From: Penium margaritaceum
Lineage: Eukaryota; Streptophyta; Zygnematophyceae; Desmidiales; Peniaceae
Assembly (NCBI GenBank): GCA_023375785.1
Contig: SZWC01023053.1
Location: 1-22,130 of the forward strand
DNA: 22,130 bases
Direction: 5' to 3'
A program made the position numbers and the translations under genes. Shown one piece after another: positions 1 to 9,183 of this stretch (position 1 is its first letter; every line of letters begins with the position of its first letter). The notes beneath the pieces were generated by a model that saw nothing but the letters and a program-made list of their open reading frames with translations, was not told the DNA's origin and did no database searches.

Positions 1-125
<125 letters not shown>

Positions 126-416
126 CCCTCATCCTCACTCGCTCTCGCCTGCAAAGGAGGGCAGTCGAGGGCAAGGGCACGAGGCCACGAACCCCATCCT
201 CAAGGCCCTCGTGACCTTTCAGAAGCGGATTGAGCCACCAGCTCAGATGGCGGCTAATGGCTCCATGGGTGTTCACCTGACTGGCCGCCGGCCACCAGTC
301 GGCTGCCAGCCAGTGCGTGGCTGGCCACCCACAAGCCCTCGTACTAGTGAGGGGGGGTTGTGAACTACCCCGTTGCCATGGTGATATGGGAGGGCCAAAC
401 CGGCCCTCCCATTACA
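126..416 (-). mobile_element. Truncated LTR in inverted orientation, same family as element 1
   Basis: Read on the minus strand from 416, this begins TGTAATGGGAGGGCC and follows the first roughly 290 bases of the element 1 LTRs. Shared landmarks in order are the GGGAGGGCC start, TTCACAACC, the GAGGGCT and GTGGCCAGCCACGC block, the GGCCGG-rich part, a GAGGC/CTCGTGGC block, and GAGCGAGTGAGGATGAGGGAT. It is then replaced by the microsatellite. The bases before its TG end (reverse complement of 417-440) contain no polypurine tract, so it is a solo LTR or the 5' LTR of a minus-strand element extending left of the window, not a 3' LTR. Confidence 0.8.
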
Positions 417-524
417 CAAATGTATTCTCTGTACAATTTTGTTTGGAGTTGTACACTTGATTTGTGGACAAGTACGCGATCACAATGAATTCAGTCACTG
501 CCATGCTCATGATTTCATAGGTCC

Positions 525-529
525 TTTGG
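525..529. repeat. Left target-site duplication of element 1 (TTTGG)
   Basis: TTTGG lies immediately before the TGTAGCGGG start of the 5' LTR and is matched by TTTGG at 15269-15273, directly after the CA end of the 3' LTR. Five bp is the usual duplication length for Ty3/Gypsy integration. Confidence 0.8.
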
Positions 530-1218
530 TGTAGCGGGCGGGCCGAATCGGCCCTCCCGCCTCGTAGTAACTAGGGGGTGGTTCACAACCACCTCTTGCT
601 AATGCGAGGGCTGGCCGGTGGCCAGCCACGCGCTGGCTGCCAGCTGGCTGGCGGCCGGCCGCCTGGGTGGCCAACGGCCGCTCAGATGACCGGCCGGCCA
701 CCCACCGGCAAGCCACCAGCCGCCGATCGAGCCACTAGCTCGATCGGCGGCTGAGAGGCCATGAGGGTCTCAAGGTCAAGGCTCGTGGCCTTGTGCCATC
801 ATCCTCCCTTGCCCTTCTCACCAGCAAGAGTGAGCGAGGAAGAGGGATAGGTGCAAGTAAAAGGGACACATAAAGAAAGATAAAGTGTCTGCGTGAATTC
901 ACCGATCGTGCCTCACACACAACGACTCTGTACCAATGCGTAAAAAGACAAAACTTGAGCCTCTTCAAGTTGAACTACGAGTATCAAACCAGGAAGCTCG
1001 TACGAACACATGAGTTTGAGGTAAAACCATCCTTGTTTTGAGATCCAGAACGAGGGGGCAAGGTAAAAACAGAAATGAGCCTATGGAGTCTCCTTGCATG
1101 GGTCGTTGATGACGATTGCCCCTAAAGTGTAGGGAAACTCCCCCCAGCGAGCTCTGGACGCCATTGTGTGAAGTCCGACGACGACCTAAGTGTAGGAGCT
1201 AGAGACACAGCGGTTAAA
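530..1218 (+). repeat. 5' LTR of element 1
   Basis: It starts TGTAGCGGGCGGGCC and pairs with 14608-15268. Shared blocks run from the GGCTGGCCGGTGGCCA core through the CGTTGATGACGATTGCC block to a CCTAAG...AGGAGCTAGAGA segment near the end. Similarity stops at 1218, where the expected CA terminus has decayed to AA. The first half is very GC-rich with several GGCCGGCC-type palindromes. No clear TATA box was seen inside the LTR. Confidence 0.85.
718..752. repeat. Perfect 15-bp hairpin in the element 1 5' LTR
   Basis: AGCCGCCGATCGAGC (718-732) and its exact reverse complement GCTCGATCGGCGGCT (738-752) flank the 5-nt loop CACTA. The matching segments of the 3' LTR (near 14760-14795) and of the inverted LTR (near 205-240) keep the same layout with mismatched arms, so the hairpin is a family feature best preserved here. 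Confidence 0.85.
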
Positions 1219-2102
1219 GTAGTTCTCATAGCAAGACGACCCTTGTGACTGAGGATTTGATGGTTCCAGGGACTACGTGATATGTAAAATGTCACGAGTA
1301 GCTACAAAAGCAGCACAAGTGCCATAGGAGGGTGCATCATCTACACGTTTCTGTTTCAAGCACTATAAAATGCATTTGAAAGCTCTTGAGGAGCCCGTCT
1401 TCACCCCCCCTTCCTTTGGGCTTCCTCTTACCTCCAGGAGGCTAGTTGAATTTTTGTGGGACGGGGTGGGGAGTTCCCACTCCCAAACCACCAACTTTTC
1501 CCCTCCTATTAAGACTCTTCCCTACCTCCTTTATCCAAAAATTGGAACATCGGCCTTTCCCAAGATTGGGGACTCTCCCGGCCTGAGATAGCACTTGAAA
1601 TAAGGAGGGTAACACCTTGAAGGCTTTCGGCGACTTCTCCAATGCCTTTGGCTCATGAAGACGCTGCCAAGAGATGTGAAGAGGAAACCAAGGAAGACAA
1701 GAAGAAGAGAGGAAGATGAGAAGTTGGAAAGAGGGAGTGAAGGAGTTGGTAGGACTTATTGGAATTCCTCTCCCAAATTTCTACCTCATTTTGTGAGCGC
1801 CACTCACATTTCTTACCATTTCCTTTAAGTGTAATTTTCTGCTTCCCTGGATTTTAGTCTCCACCAAGTATCGCAAGTCACAACTTAGGAAGACTAGTTT
1901 CAATCTCCATGTACTTGTGCCGACCATGGGGGCCCAGCAAAATATTCTTATACCATGTGGTTATGCTGACCATGGTGGCCTAGGGAAGTGGAAATAAAAT
2001 TCATTAATGCCTCACCGATTGTGAGGGTGAGGAGACTTCTAGAGGCAATACCTCCTTGAAGTTGTAGGATGATTATTACAACGAACTTCACGTGCTAGTT
2101 GC
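1219..2102 (+). other. Element 1 leader with degraded tRNA-iMet primer site
   Basis: This is the untranslated stretch between the 5' LTR and gag. AGTTCTCATAGC at 1221-1232 matches 8 of 12 positions of the usual plant primer-binding site complementary to initiator-Met tRNA (TGGTATCAGAGC), at the expected 2-nt distance from the LTR end. A TATAAAA lies at 1364-1370, followed by an A/G-rich stretch near 1660-1745. An open frame at 1370-1591 shows nothing recognisable and is not called as a gene. Confidence 0.6.
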
Positions 2103-3960
2103 ATGGGTGACGGGATGGCAAGTGTCGGACCATCCAATGCCAACAAGGGCAAGGTGGTAATGGCCTCACCACACGTCCTTGGCAGACTCCAAATTTTAGG
2201 AGGCACCACCACGAGCACGCTTGCCAAACAAAAAACAGCCGTACCGCTGAATGCAACCCTCGCTACATTCGGTGACACCGAGAAGCATAAGGTAGCTGAG
2301 AAAGTTCTTAAAGAGTACGACAACGTGCACGTGGACGATCTCCATGCGACGGAGGACGCGCTTAAGGAGGACCACCTAGGTGTGGATCCTGACGAAGAGC
2401 ATGATGCCGACAATGGCCAAGGCGACGAATATCACGATCATCGCCATCGTCATGCGACAAACTCGAGTCGATAGCTCGAGAAGGGCATAACGCTCACTTG
2501 GTCGCCTAAAGCTGCAGATAGTAGCAATGCTGAAAACCGTAGCAAAGGCATTAAAAGCAGCCATGTGGGAAGGTCCCGTGAGAACAAGCTGGATGACGTT
2601 ACCGTGAAGGCAATTCGAAACCACTGTCGGAGGTTTTCCGAGTTCACTGCCGAGGCGGTGGGCCGACTCAAGATCACTACCAATGGTGGAGATGTAGTAC
2701 CATCCAGAGGATTGGGTACAGATCCCCTTTCCTACAACGTGGCTGCAATGGAGTAGACCTATGTCCACTCCAACATCGTCGACAACGATGGCCTCCTCCA
2801 GAAGGTGAGACTCCTCAGATGCGGGTATACAAAGCATACCCTCCTGTAGTGGGTAAAGATGCACAAACAATGCAAGACCCTTGAGGCTATCTCTGATGTT
2901 GTCAACATCATAAATGAAGTTCACGTGTGCCAATATTAACAAGGTATTGCAAAGCATCATCCAGGTGTGGATACAATAGCAATCACAGCGGGCCACAAGT
3001 GTTAATGCCACCGCCAGTGAAAGCAAAGACTCGCCTACCTCGACAACTTTGGGGCAAGTTATGAACACGACCTTCCTCCACAGTGTGGAGATTTTCTAAA
3101 AAGATGTGAAGCTGACCGATAGGATGAATCGCATAGAGTATGTCCTGCGTGTCCACAGGGCACCAGTCAGTCAGTAGGACGATCTCTCTACGACGCGACT
3201 TGAGGATAAGCTCTTCAAGCATGTGGTCAAGGAGTGGGGTGCGTAGCAACCACACCTTGAGTGGTAGCCCGTTTCACGAGAGGTATTTTGTGATATCATG
3301 GTTAAGACGTGCACCCAGCGTGAGGAGGCACAATGCACCTTCCACGAGATCACGGACTTAAGGCAGTTGACTAGCTCGCTCGAGGCTTACTTGAGTGAGT
3401 TCACCGCACACGTGGAGGAGGCCAAAACCTACACCGTTAACAATGGGACCCAGACCTTCAAGTACCCAGAGTACTTGTTAGTGGAGTGCTTGCGTGCTGG
3501 TCTGGCCAGTGAGAAGCTGAAAGACAAGACCACCACGATGGCAACTGACCAAGCTTGGAAAAGCTAGAGGTCGTTACAGGACCGCATGAGCGAAATGTAT
3601 TTGGAAAACCAGAAGCACTGCTCTGATGCACGCCCGAACGCGCATGTAAAACAAGGCCGCGACATACGCAAGGAACATGCAAGGGACTGGTGGATCAGTT
3701 GGACAGTACGGCAAGGCAAAGGATAGGCAGCCCGTACACCATCCAGCAAAGAAGGCTGGTGGACACAAGGTCCCTAACAACAAGCGCAGCCATGACAATG
3801 ACGAGATGTAGGTGGCGCGTGAGTGTTGCAACGTAACCTTTTTTTATGTGCTCTGCCACAACGACATGCATCCTAGCCACTTAAGGGCCCAGTGCCCTGA
3901 GGTTGGTGGTGGTAGAAAATAGGCTACGGCGTTCGCTGCAACTGTGGCATATGGGGATGG
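2103..3960 (+). pseudogene. Element 1 gag remnant
   Basis: The first ATG-led frame (2103-2474) gives a hydrophilic, Asp/His-rich stretch. Further pieces continue in other frames, notably 3298-3567, which has a charged alpha-helical character like a Gag capsid segment (LRQLTSSLEAYLSEFTAHVE). Near 3830-3895 a Cys/His-rich stretch ending in AQCPE resembles a broken zinc knuckle, and 3965-4045 encodes an Arg-Gly-rich tail of the type that binds nucleic acid in Gag proteins. Assignment rests mainly on position between the leader and protease of element 1. Stops and frameshifts break the frame many times. Exact ends are uncertain. Confidence 0.55.
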
Positions 3961-4105
3961 TGTAGCAAGAGGCCGCGGACAGGGTTGTGGACAGGTCCGT
4001 GGTCGCGGTAATGGACCTGGCCATAGTTACGGACAGGGTTGTGTTGCGGGTTTCCCCCATCCCAGAGTGACGTTACCGGGGACCACTCAAGGAAAACACT
4101 AGACA

Positions 4106-4465
4106 ATGTATCACAAGGGTACACTCATGTTTTCAGATGATGAGGTTAAACAATTTGAGTTTTTGACAAGTTCAAACTTCTCTATCATATTATCTCCTCT
4201 TGTTGAAGCTTATTGTATGCTTGCTGACCGACATTGCCCACTGAACCTAGCATCTCCGGACGAGATGAATGGTCAAACAAGCTTAGTGGTGGCAACACTG
4301 ACTAGTGTACAAGAGTTGTGTGACACAATTATTGAAGCAAAGGGCCTCAAAGCAATGAGTCCAGTCGTGTTTTCTGTATCATTGGTCGATGATTTCAACC
4401 CGGTCAAACATAAAGACTGGGATATGCTCGCTGAATTCACACGTACCCACAAGATACGGACTTGA
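4106..4465 (+). pseudogene. Unassigned open frame between gag and protease of element 1
   Basis: This is a 119-codon open frame, longer than most in this decayed element. The product has no motif I recognise. It lies between the Arg-Gly-rich gag tail and the protease remnant, so it is probably the gag-protease linker or the start of pol. It is not in the same frame as the protease remnant downstream. No independent function can be assigned. Confidence 0.35.
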
Positions 4466-4569
4466 GTAGATGAATCATGGGAATTGCGGCACTCGCCGTA
4501 TAGATTTGTGTTTTTTTCAAGCTCGACCTACTGTCATCGAGCCTGTTCACTCGGGAGAGTGGAGGTAAC

Positions 4570-4880
4570 ATGATGATGTAGTTCATAGGACACCTGACTT
4601 GTGCTCTTATTAACATACCAGCTGATACCAAGGAGGATGACTCCTTCGTTAGCCTTGGCTGTACCCGACATGTTGGCCTTAAGTAAGAGCCATCAGATGG
4701 CATAGTTGTCGTTGGTAAAACCTATACGGTACCTATGGTTGGTATATGTAAAGCAAGAATTTACATTCATGGTTACACCCAGAGTGTCACATTGGAGGTT
4801 CTCAACCTGCTTGACCCGTTCGACGTGGTGTCAGGTGATCCTTGGCTCCGTGACAACGAGGCTTTGATGTTATTTTAATG
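4570..4880 (+). pseudogene. Element 1 aspartic protease remnant
   Basis: Retropepsin pieces are visible in order. Near 4620-4685 the frame reads ADTKEDDSFVSLGCTRHVGLK, which fits the region around the catalytic Asp followed by the Ser-Phe and helix typical of Ty3/Gypsy proteases. Near 4800-4865 the segment FDVVSGDPWLRDNEA matches the C-terminal part, normally an Asp-x-x-x-Gly-x-x-Trp-Leu pattern. The catalytic Asp-Ser/Thr-Gly triad appears as Asp-Thr-Lys, so the flap and active-site glycine is lost. A TAA and frame breaks follow. Confidence 0.65.
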
Positions 4881-5179
4881 AAATCGCTTGAGCCTTTGAA
4901 AGAGACAACATCATTTTACGTTGATTTCAAGTACGGAATTGTAACCGACCAGACAAAACGTCCATGCTAACGTGTCTGCAATGTAGGCGAAGAGACATAT
5001 TTGACATGGTTTTGATACTTCTTGGCTCAGTTGAAGAAAGTGGAGGACATCGTAGAGGAAGACATGACACAAGAGATAAAATCTATACTTGTGGAGTTCC
5101 CGGATGTATTCCAAGGCCCACCGACTGGGCATCCACCAGAATGACACATTGGCCATGCGACTCCGCTACAATCAGAGGC

Positions 5180-6333
5180 AATTCCTCCATTAGGATCCAT
5201 GTATCACCTCAGTCCAGCAAAAAGGCAAAAGGTTGAATGCCAAATGAAAGAGTACCTTGTAAAAGGATGTATCAAGCGAAGTAGCTTGCAACATGGTGCG
5301 CCGATCCTTTTTCCTAACTAAAGGGAAAGTGGTTTACTCATGTGCATTGACTACCAGGCTTTGAACAAGCAAACAATGACAAATCGCTTTCCTTACCACA
5401 AATTGAGGATCATTTTTACCAACTCCAAAGGGACGAAAGTATTTTCGCCCTTCGATTGCTCTCAAGGACACCGTTAAATCTACATCAAGAAAAATGATGT
5501 GTCCAAAACGGGACTATCAGTTCCGAGCTTTATGCTTCTGGCTAAAGAGTGGCCCAATAACCTTCCAAGGAGAATTGGACCAAGCGTTCTCCAAGGAAAT
5601 CGGTCAGTTTATCTTGGTTTACTTGGAAAAAATCCTGTTTTGTTCAGAATCAATAGAAGAGTACATAGAACATTTGTGCAAACTCCCCGCGATCCTTTAG
5701 GAACAGAAGTTCTATGTAAAGGTGAACAAGTGCAAGTTTGCAAAAGATGAGCTTGATTACCTTGGACACATAGTCGGCAAGGATGGTGTCCGTATCGACC
5801 CACGAAAGGTCCAAGCCGTGGCGAATTAGTCACACCCGGAAAGCGACGGACAGATCTGATCTTTCTTTGGCCTTGCAAACTTCTTTTGACGATATATGCA
5901 GGGAAATTTGACCGTGGTAATGCCGCTAATCAGGCTCATACAAAAAGACGTCCATTGGGAATGGACCTCTGGTTGCGAGAACACTTTTCTCATAGTCAAA
6001 GGGATTCTATCCAGTGTGCCCATCTTAGCTCTCCTGGATCCATCACAATACTGGGAGGTTCGATGTGATGCGGCGGTCTTAGGAAGTGGAGAAATCCTAA
6101 TTGTAGAATGGTCACCTTGTTGCGTATGAGAGCCGGAAGCTCATCCCTGTAGAGACGCACCCTTTCAAGACATCACATTGCTAGCTCGAGGGCGCTTAAG
6201 AGGGTATGCTGGTCATGACCGGCCACAACACATTGGTATACTTTCAAACGTAACCAAATATGTCAAGATGACAGACTCGTTGGAGAACATACATGAGCCA
6301 ATTCTCGTTCAGATGGGAATATTGGTCAGGACG
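5180..6333 (+). pseudogene. Element 1 reverse transcriptase and N-terminal RNase H remnant
   Basis: RT blocks appear in order: KEYLVKGCIKRSS, LLMCIDYQALNKQT (near 5330-5380), the first catalytic Asp in SPFDCSQG, then FQGELDQAFSKEIGQF and VYLEKILF (near 5610-5640). The catalytic YxDD motif reads Tyr-Leu-Glu-Lys (Glu codon 5626-5628, Lys codon 5629-5631), so both metal-binding aspartates are gone. The connection domain reads CKFAKDELDYLGHIVG (near 5730-5780). RNase H starts with PILALLDPSQYWEVRCDA (near 6020-6070). The frame reaches ...WEYWSG at 6331, where element 2 interrupts it. In-frame TAA/TAG/TGA codons sit mainly where Gln or Arg is expected. Confidence 0.85.
6329..6333. repeat. Left target-site duplication of element 2 (GGACG)
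   Basis: GGACG directly precedes the TGTAACA start of the inner 5' LTR and recurs at 12719-12723 directly after the CACA end of the inner 3' LTR. The duplicated bases are RNase H coding sequence of element 1. Confidence 0.92.
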
Positions 6334-6685
6334 TGTAACAAGGCGTCCTATTTTTCTGGCATACTCGGGGTCTCACCCGGGATTTGGGGGCATCCGGGCC
6401 ATTTTCTGATTTTCGGAAATCCAGGTCGCGGTCGAGCTCACCTCCGCTCGACCGCCGATGCGAGGAGGAGGAGGAGCGAGCGCACGAGCGAGCACCGGCG
6501 TGGAGTTCACGCCGGCGCTAAGGCCCTGTTTTGCGCGAACCCCCACGCAGCGTTCCGAACACGCCACGCGGGGGTGGCTTCCCCCTCTCGACGGGTAGCG
6601 TAACGGCGACGCAACCTGCCGAGGGGTTGTTTCGACGGACGGCCCCGGCAAAGGACGTGGTCAACGACGGCAGTAAAACCGGTGA

Positions 6686-6708
6686 CTGCGACCGTGCGAC
6701 GGTCGCAG
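6686..6708. repeat. LTR palindrome with 10-bp arms
   Basis: CTGCGACCGT (6686-6695) and ACGGTCGCAG (6699-6708) are exact reverse complements around the 3-nt loop GCG. The copy in the 3' LTR (near 12296-12318) has lost arm pairing at two positions through transitions. Confidence 0.85.
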
Positions 6709-6798
6709 TTCTCCGGTGGCGTGTACAACAGGGCGACCGCACCCACCGACGAGAGCCATACAAGACCAATGCGGCAGCACGCCAAGAGAGAAGACAGA

Positions 6799-6821
6799 CC
6801 GTCGATCTCGACGATCGACGG
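6799..6821. repeat. LTR palindrome with 9-bp arms
   Basis: CCGTCGATC (6799-6807) and GATCGACGG (6813-6821) are exact reverse complements around TCGAC. The arms are preserved unchanged in the 3' LTR (near 12411-12433), which differs by about 7% overall. Confidence 0.85.
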
Positions 6822-6846
6822 CCAAGCATATCTCGCACTAGGCATT

Positions 6847-6910
6847 AGGTGCAAGTAGAGCACCAGGTTCAGGTGCAAGCAAAGCACCGAGTTCAGGTGC
6901 AAGTAGCTTG
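6847..6910 (+). repeat. Three 24-bp tandem repeats upstream of the LTR TATA box
   Basis: AGGTGCAAG starts at 6847, 6871 and 6895, an exact 24-bp period, with the third copy partial. The first two units also contain GGTGC...GCACC, a self-complementary pair. The 3' LTR keeps the same array and period at 12459, 12483 and 12507. The position 70-120 bp upstream of TATAAATA is that of an LTR enhancer; regulatory function is inferred. Confidence 0.88.
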
Positions 6911-6964
6911 TCGTAGCAATCTAGGAAAGCAGTAGGCTTAGGCCTGGGCTAGCCAGCCAGACAG

Positions 6965-6972
6965 TATAAATA
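6965..6972 (+). promoter_or_regulatory. TATA box of the element 2 LTR promoter
   Basis: TATAAATA is preserved exactly in both LTRs (also 12577-12584). It is followed by TACTCAGTTCAAT-type sequence expected around a start site. It would drive genomic RNA of the element, or downstream flanking DNA from the 3' LTR. Confidence 0.75.
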
Positions 6973-7102
6973 CCCTGTACTCAGTTCAATCCAATTAACC
7001 TATATTTTCCAGCTCTGGCTTCCAGATAACTCCAAGTCTAACTTCCCGCTGCGACTGTGCTCTCCACACACTAAAGCCTAATCTCCAGAGAGCACCCACA
7101 TC

Positions 7103-7115
7103 TGGTATCACAGCC
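7103..7115 (+). other. Primer-binding site of element 2 (initiator-Met tRNA)
   Basis: TGGTATCACAGCC lies 2 nt after the LTR end and matches the plant tRNA-iMet complementary site TGGTATCAGAGCC at 12 of 13 positions. This is the site of minus-strand DNA priming. Confidence 0.88.
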
Positions 7116-7455
7116 AGAGCCACGCGTTGGGCGGAAGCGCTGCCGGAGCTCAGCCAACTTGAACGAGCGAAGGCACGGACTACGCTGGACAACGTCGAGG
7201 CTGATCGAAAGGGAGATTTCTAGACCAGACTTCGAAGCCAATGCACGAGCCAACCTCCAAAAAAAATTCTACATTTCCAGAGCGTCCACACGGCCTACCG
7301 TGTACGTGCGGGGGACGACGGGTGACTCCTACGCACTTCGAAGTCGCCAGATTTTCTTCCCAGTCTGCCGAATTGCTACCGATTTTTTTTATTGCTACCG
7401 AAACACTACCAATTTTTTTCTAAGGATATCCAGTGGCTAAAAGTCATCTACAGCC
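7116..7455 (+). other. Element 2 leader
   Basis: This is about 340 bp of untranslated sequence between the primer site and the gag start, ending in T-rich stretches (7380-7425). An open frame at 7159-7440 crosses it with low-complexity Phe/Arg content and no recognised motif, so it is not called as a gene. Confidence 0.7.
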
Positions 7456-8373
7456 ATGGAGCAGGCCTTGCAGCAGATCGTAGAGCAGCTGGGAGTCCTC
7501 AAGCTGGAGAACGAGCGGCTCAATCAGCAGATGGCTGACCTGCGGGATAGGACTGGCGCTGGACAGGTTGGGGCGGCCCGGTCAAGGAGTCCGCCGAGAC
7601 CAAAGCCAAAGGCTCTGGAACCGTTCAATCCCTCTGTCAAGGGAGCGAGCGTTCGGACCTGGTTGTTCGCAATGAACAGCTACTTTGGGGCTCTAGGTCA
7701 CCCTCCAGAGGACGATGCTGTGCGTGTGTCATTCGCGGTGACACTGCTACGCGGAGCAGCATTGGAGTGGTGGAGGCAGTTGAATATGCTGGCCACTCGA
7801 GGTGGAGGTGGGAACGCAGCTGTGCAACATGCCTTGTTTTGGCAACCAGGCGCGGTGCAAGTTGAAGCTCGTGTGCCGACGACATGGGAGTAGTTCGAGC
7901 AAGCCATTAGAGATCGATTTGATCTCATGAACGCCTCCATGGTCGTACGCAACAAGCTAAAGCAGCTGAAGCAGATCATCTCGGTGCAGGAGTACACACG
8001 CCGTTTCTTGGCGTTGTGCTCGGAGATCGACGACATGATCGAGCCAGAGATGGCAGACAAGTACCATGATGGCTTGAAGGCAGAAATTCAACGCACGCTG
8101 GCACTAAGTGGCATCACGGAGTTCCAGGCGATGGTAGCCACTGCTGAGCGTGTTGACCCGCTATGCTACCATCGAGGGGGTTTTTGTGAGAAGCAGGAGA
8201 ATTATTAGCGTCGAGCACGAAACCAATTAGATGATCCCATGGAGATCAACGCAGTGCAAGGAGGCCAGCAGCAGAGCAAGCCGCGTGGTGGGAACTATTG
8301 GATCTGCGGGAAGCCTGGGCGCCACAAGAAGGACTGCAAGAAGAAACAGCAAGGAAACGGCAACCAGCAGTGA
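7456..8373 (+). pseudogene. Element 2 gag polyprotein, broken by stops
   Basis: The ATG at 7456 opens with a short coiled-coil-like helix (IVEQLGVLKLENERLNQQMADL, residues 9-30), followed by a basic linker and a Ty3/Gypsy Gag capsid: FAMNSYFGALGHPPEDD, then LRGAALEWWRQL, then a helix resumed after a stop (AIRDRFDLMNASMVVRNKL, VQEYTRRFLALCSEIDDM). A single frame is held throughout but is cut by TAG at 7891 and 8206 and ends at TGA 8371. The zinc knuckle near 8305-8340 reads YWICGKPGRHKKDC: its first Cys is replaced by Tyr and its His spacing is altered from the CX2CX4HX4C rule. Gag would form the virus-like particle and bind element RNA. Confidence 0.88.
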
Positions 8374-8498
8374 GTGGCACGCGGCCAACTGCTGGGAAAG
8401 CTTCATCTGCATAAGCGAACACCAGTCCCGAAAGACCTTCGACAACTAGGGAGCTGCCAAGTGTATTGTAGCGGAGCGAAGGAAGCGGGAGCGTTCCG

Positions 8499-9183
8499 GG
8501 GATCCTCCTGAAAGCCAAAATGTTATCGGTTGGTTCTGCGGACGGCGAGGGGCGCCAGTCTCGCCGGCAGATTAAAGCATTGATGGATTGCTGCACGTCG
8601 CACTCATTCTTCAGCGACGAGCTTGCAAAGAGGTTGGGGCTTGCACGGCTACCTGGGAAGCCAACTACGGCCAAGTTGGTGCAAGGGGAGCTGGAGTGCG
8701 AAATGCCTCTGAAGCCTCTGAGGGTCCGTCGAGGCAAGCTGTCGTGTGAGGTGAACTTTCGCACGTGCCTAATGGATACCTATGACGCCATTTTGGGGCG
8801 TGATTGGCTGCACCGGTGGAATCCTGTTGTGGATTGGGTGCGCAGTCAGGTGAAAGTGAAGAAATGCGAAGAGCAAATTGTTTTGCCATTGTGGGTAGAG
8901 GAGAAGGACTCCAGGGTAGGCAAGGTGCCGCAGTTGAGTTACATGCAGCTGAAGCGCTGTCAGTGCAAAGAGGATCAAGTGTACCTTGTGTGGATGCGGC
9001 AAAAGGTAGCAGCTGAAGAGGTGGAAGTGTTGGCAGCAGAGATAAAGCAACAAGAGGGTGATCAGCAGAAAGCACCTGCAACAGAGCTGTCGGAAGGCAT
9101 CAAGGGAGTGTTGGACAGCTACAGTGACGTGTTTCCTGCTGAGCTGCCAAAGGGTTTACCACCGAAGCGAAACATCGACCACA
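8499..9183 (+). pseudogene. Element 2 aspartic protease region
   Basis: The frame changes relative to gag. ALMDCCTSHSFFSDELAKRLGL (near 8577-8640) is the active-site region of a retropepsin; the usual Asp-x-Gly reads Asp-Cys-Cys, so the conserved Gly is lost. The C-terminal part, MDTYDAILGRDWLHRWNPVVDW (near 8770-8840), is well kept. The linker [14 protein letters not shown] (near 9130-9170) leads toward RT. The frame then shifts near 9183: the bases CACAGATTGAG look like a one-base loss, because the RT start [15 protein letters not shown] continues in another frame. Confidence 0.88.

Larger units (their letters stand above)
6334..7100 (+). repeat. 5' LTR of element 2
   Basis: It runs from TGTAACAAGGCG to ...CACCCACA, 767 bp, and aligns along its whole length with 11943-12718. 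It holds two hairpins (6686-6708 and 6799-6821), three 24-bp repeats (6847-6910) and a TATAAATA box at 6965-6972. A likely R region starts around 25-35 bp downstream of the TATA box. Confidence 0.94.

Noticed and set aside
1370..1642. Open frames on both strands in the element 1 leader, just after a TATAAAA
   Set aside because: They lie in the untranslated leader and are Pro/Ser/Leu-rich without motif; a TATA-like string alone is weak evidence.
6373..6902. Open frames of about 90-140 codons within the LTRs of element 2
   Set aside because: They fall within LTR U3 sequence, occur on both strands, and differ between the two LTR copies by ordinary decay; no protein role is supported.
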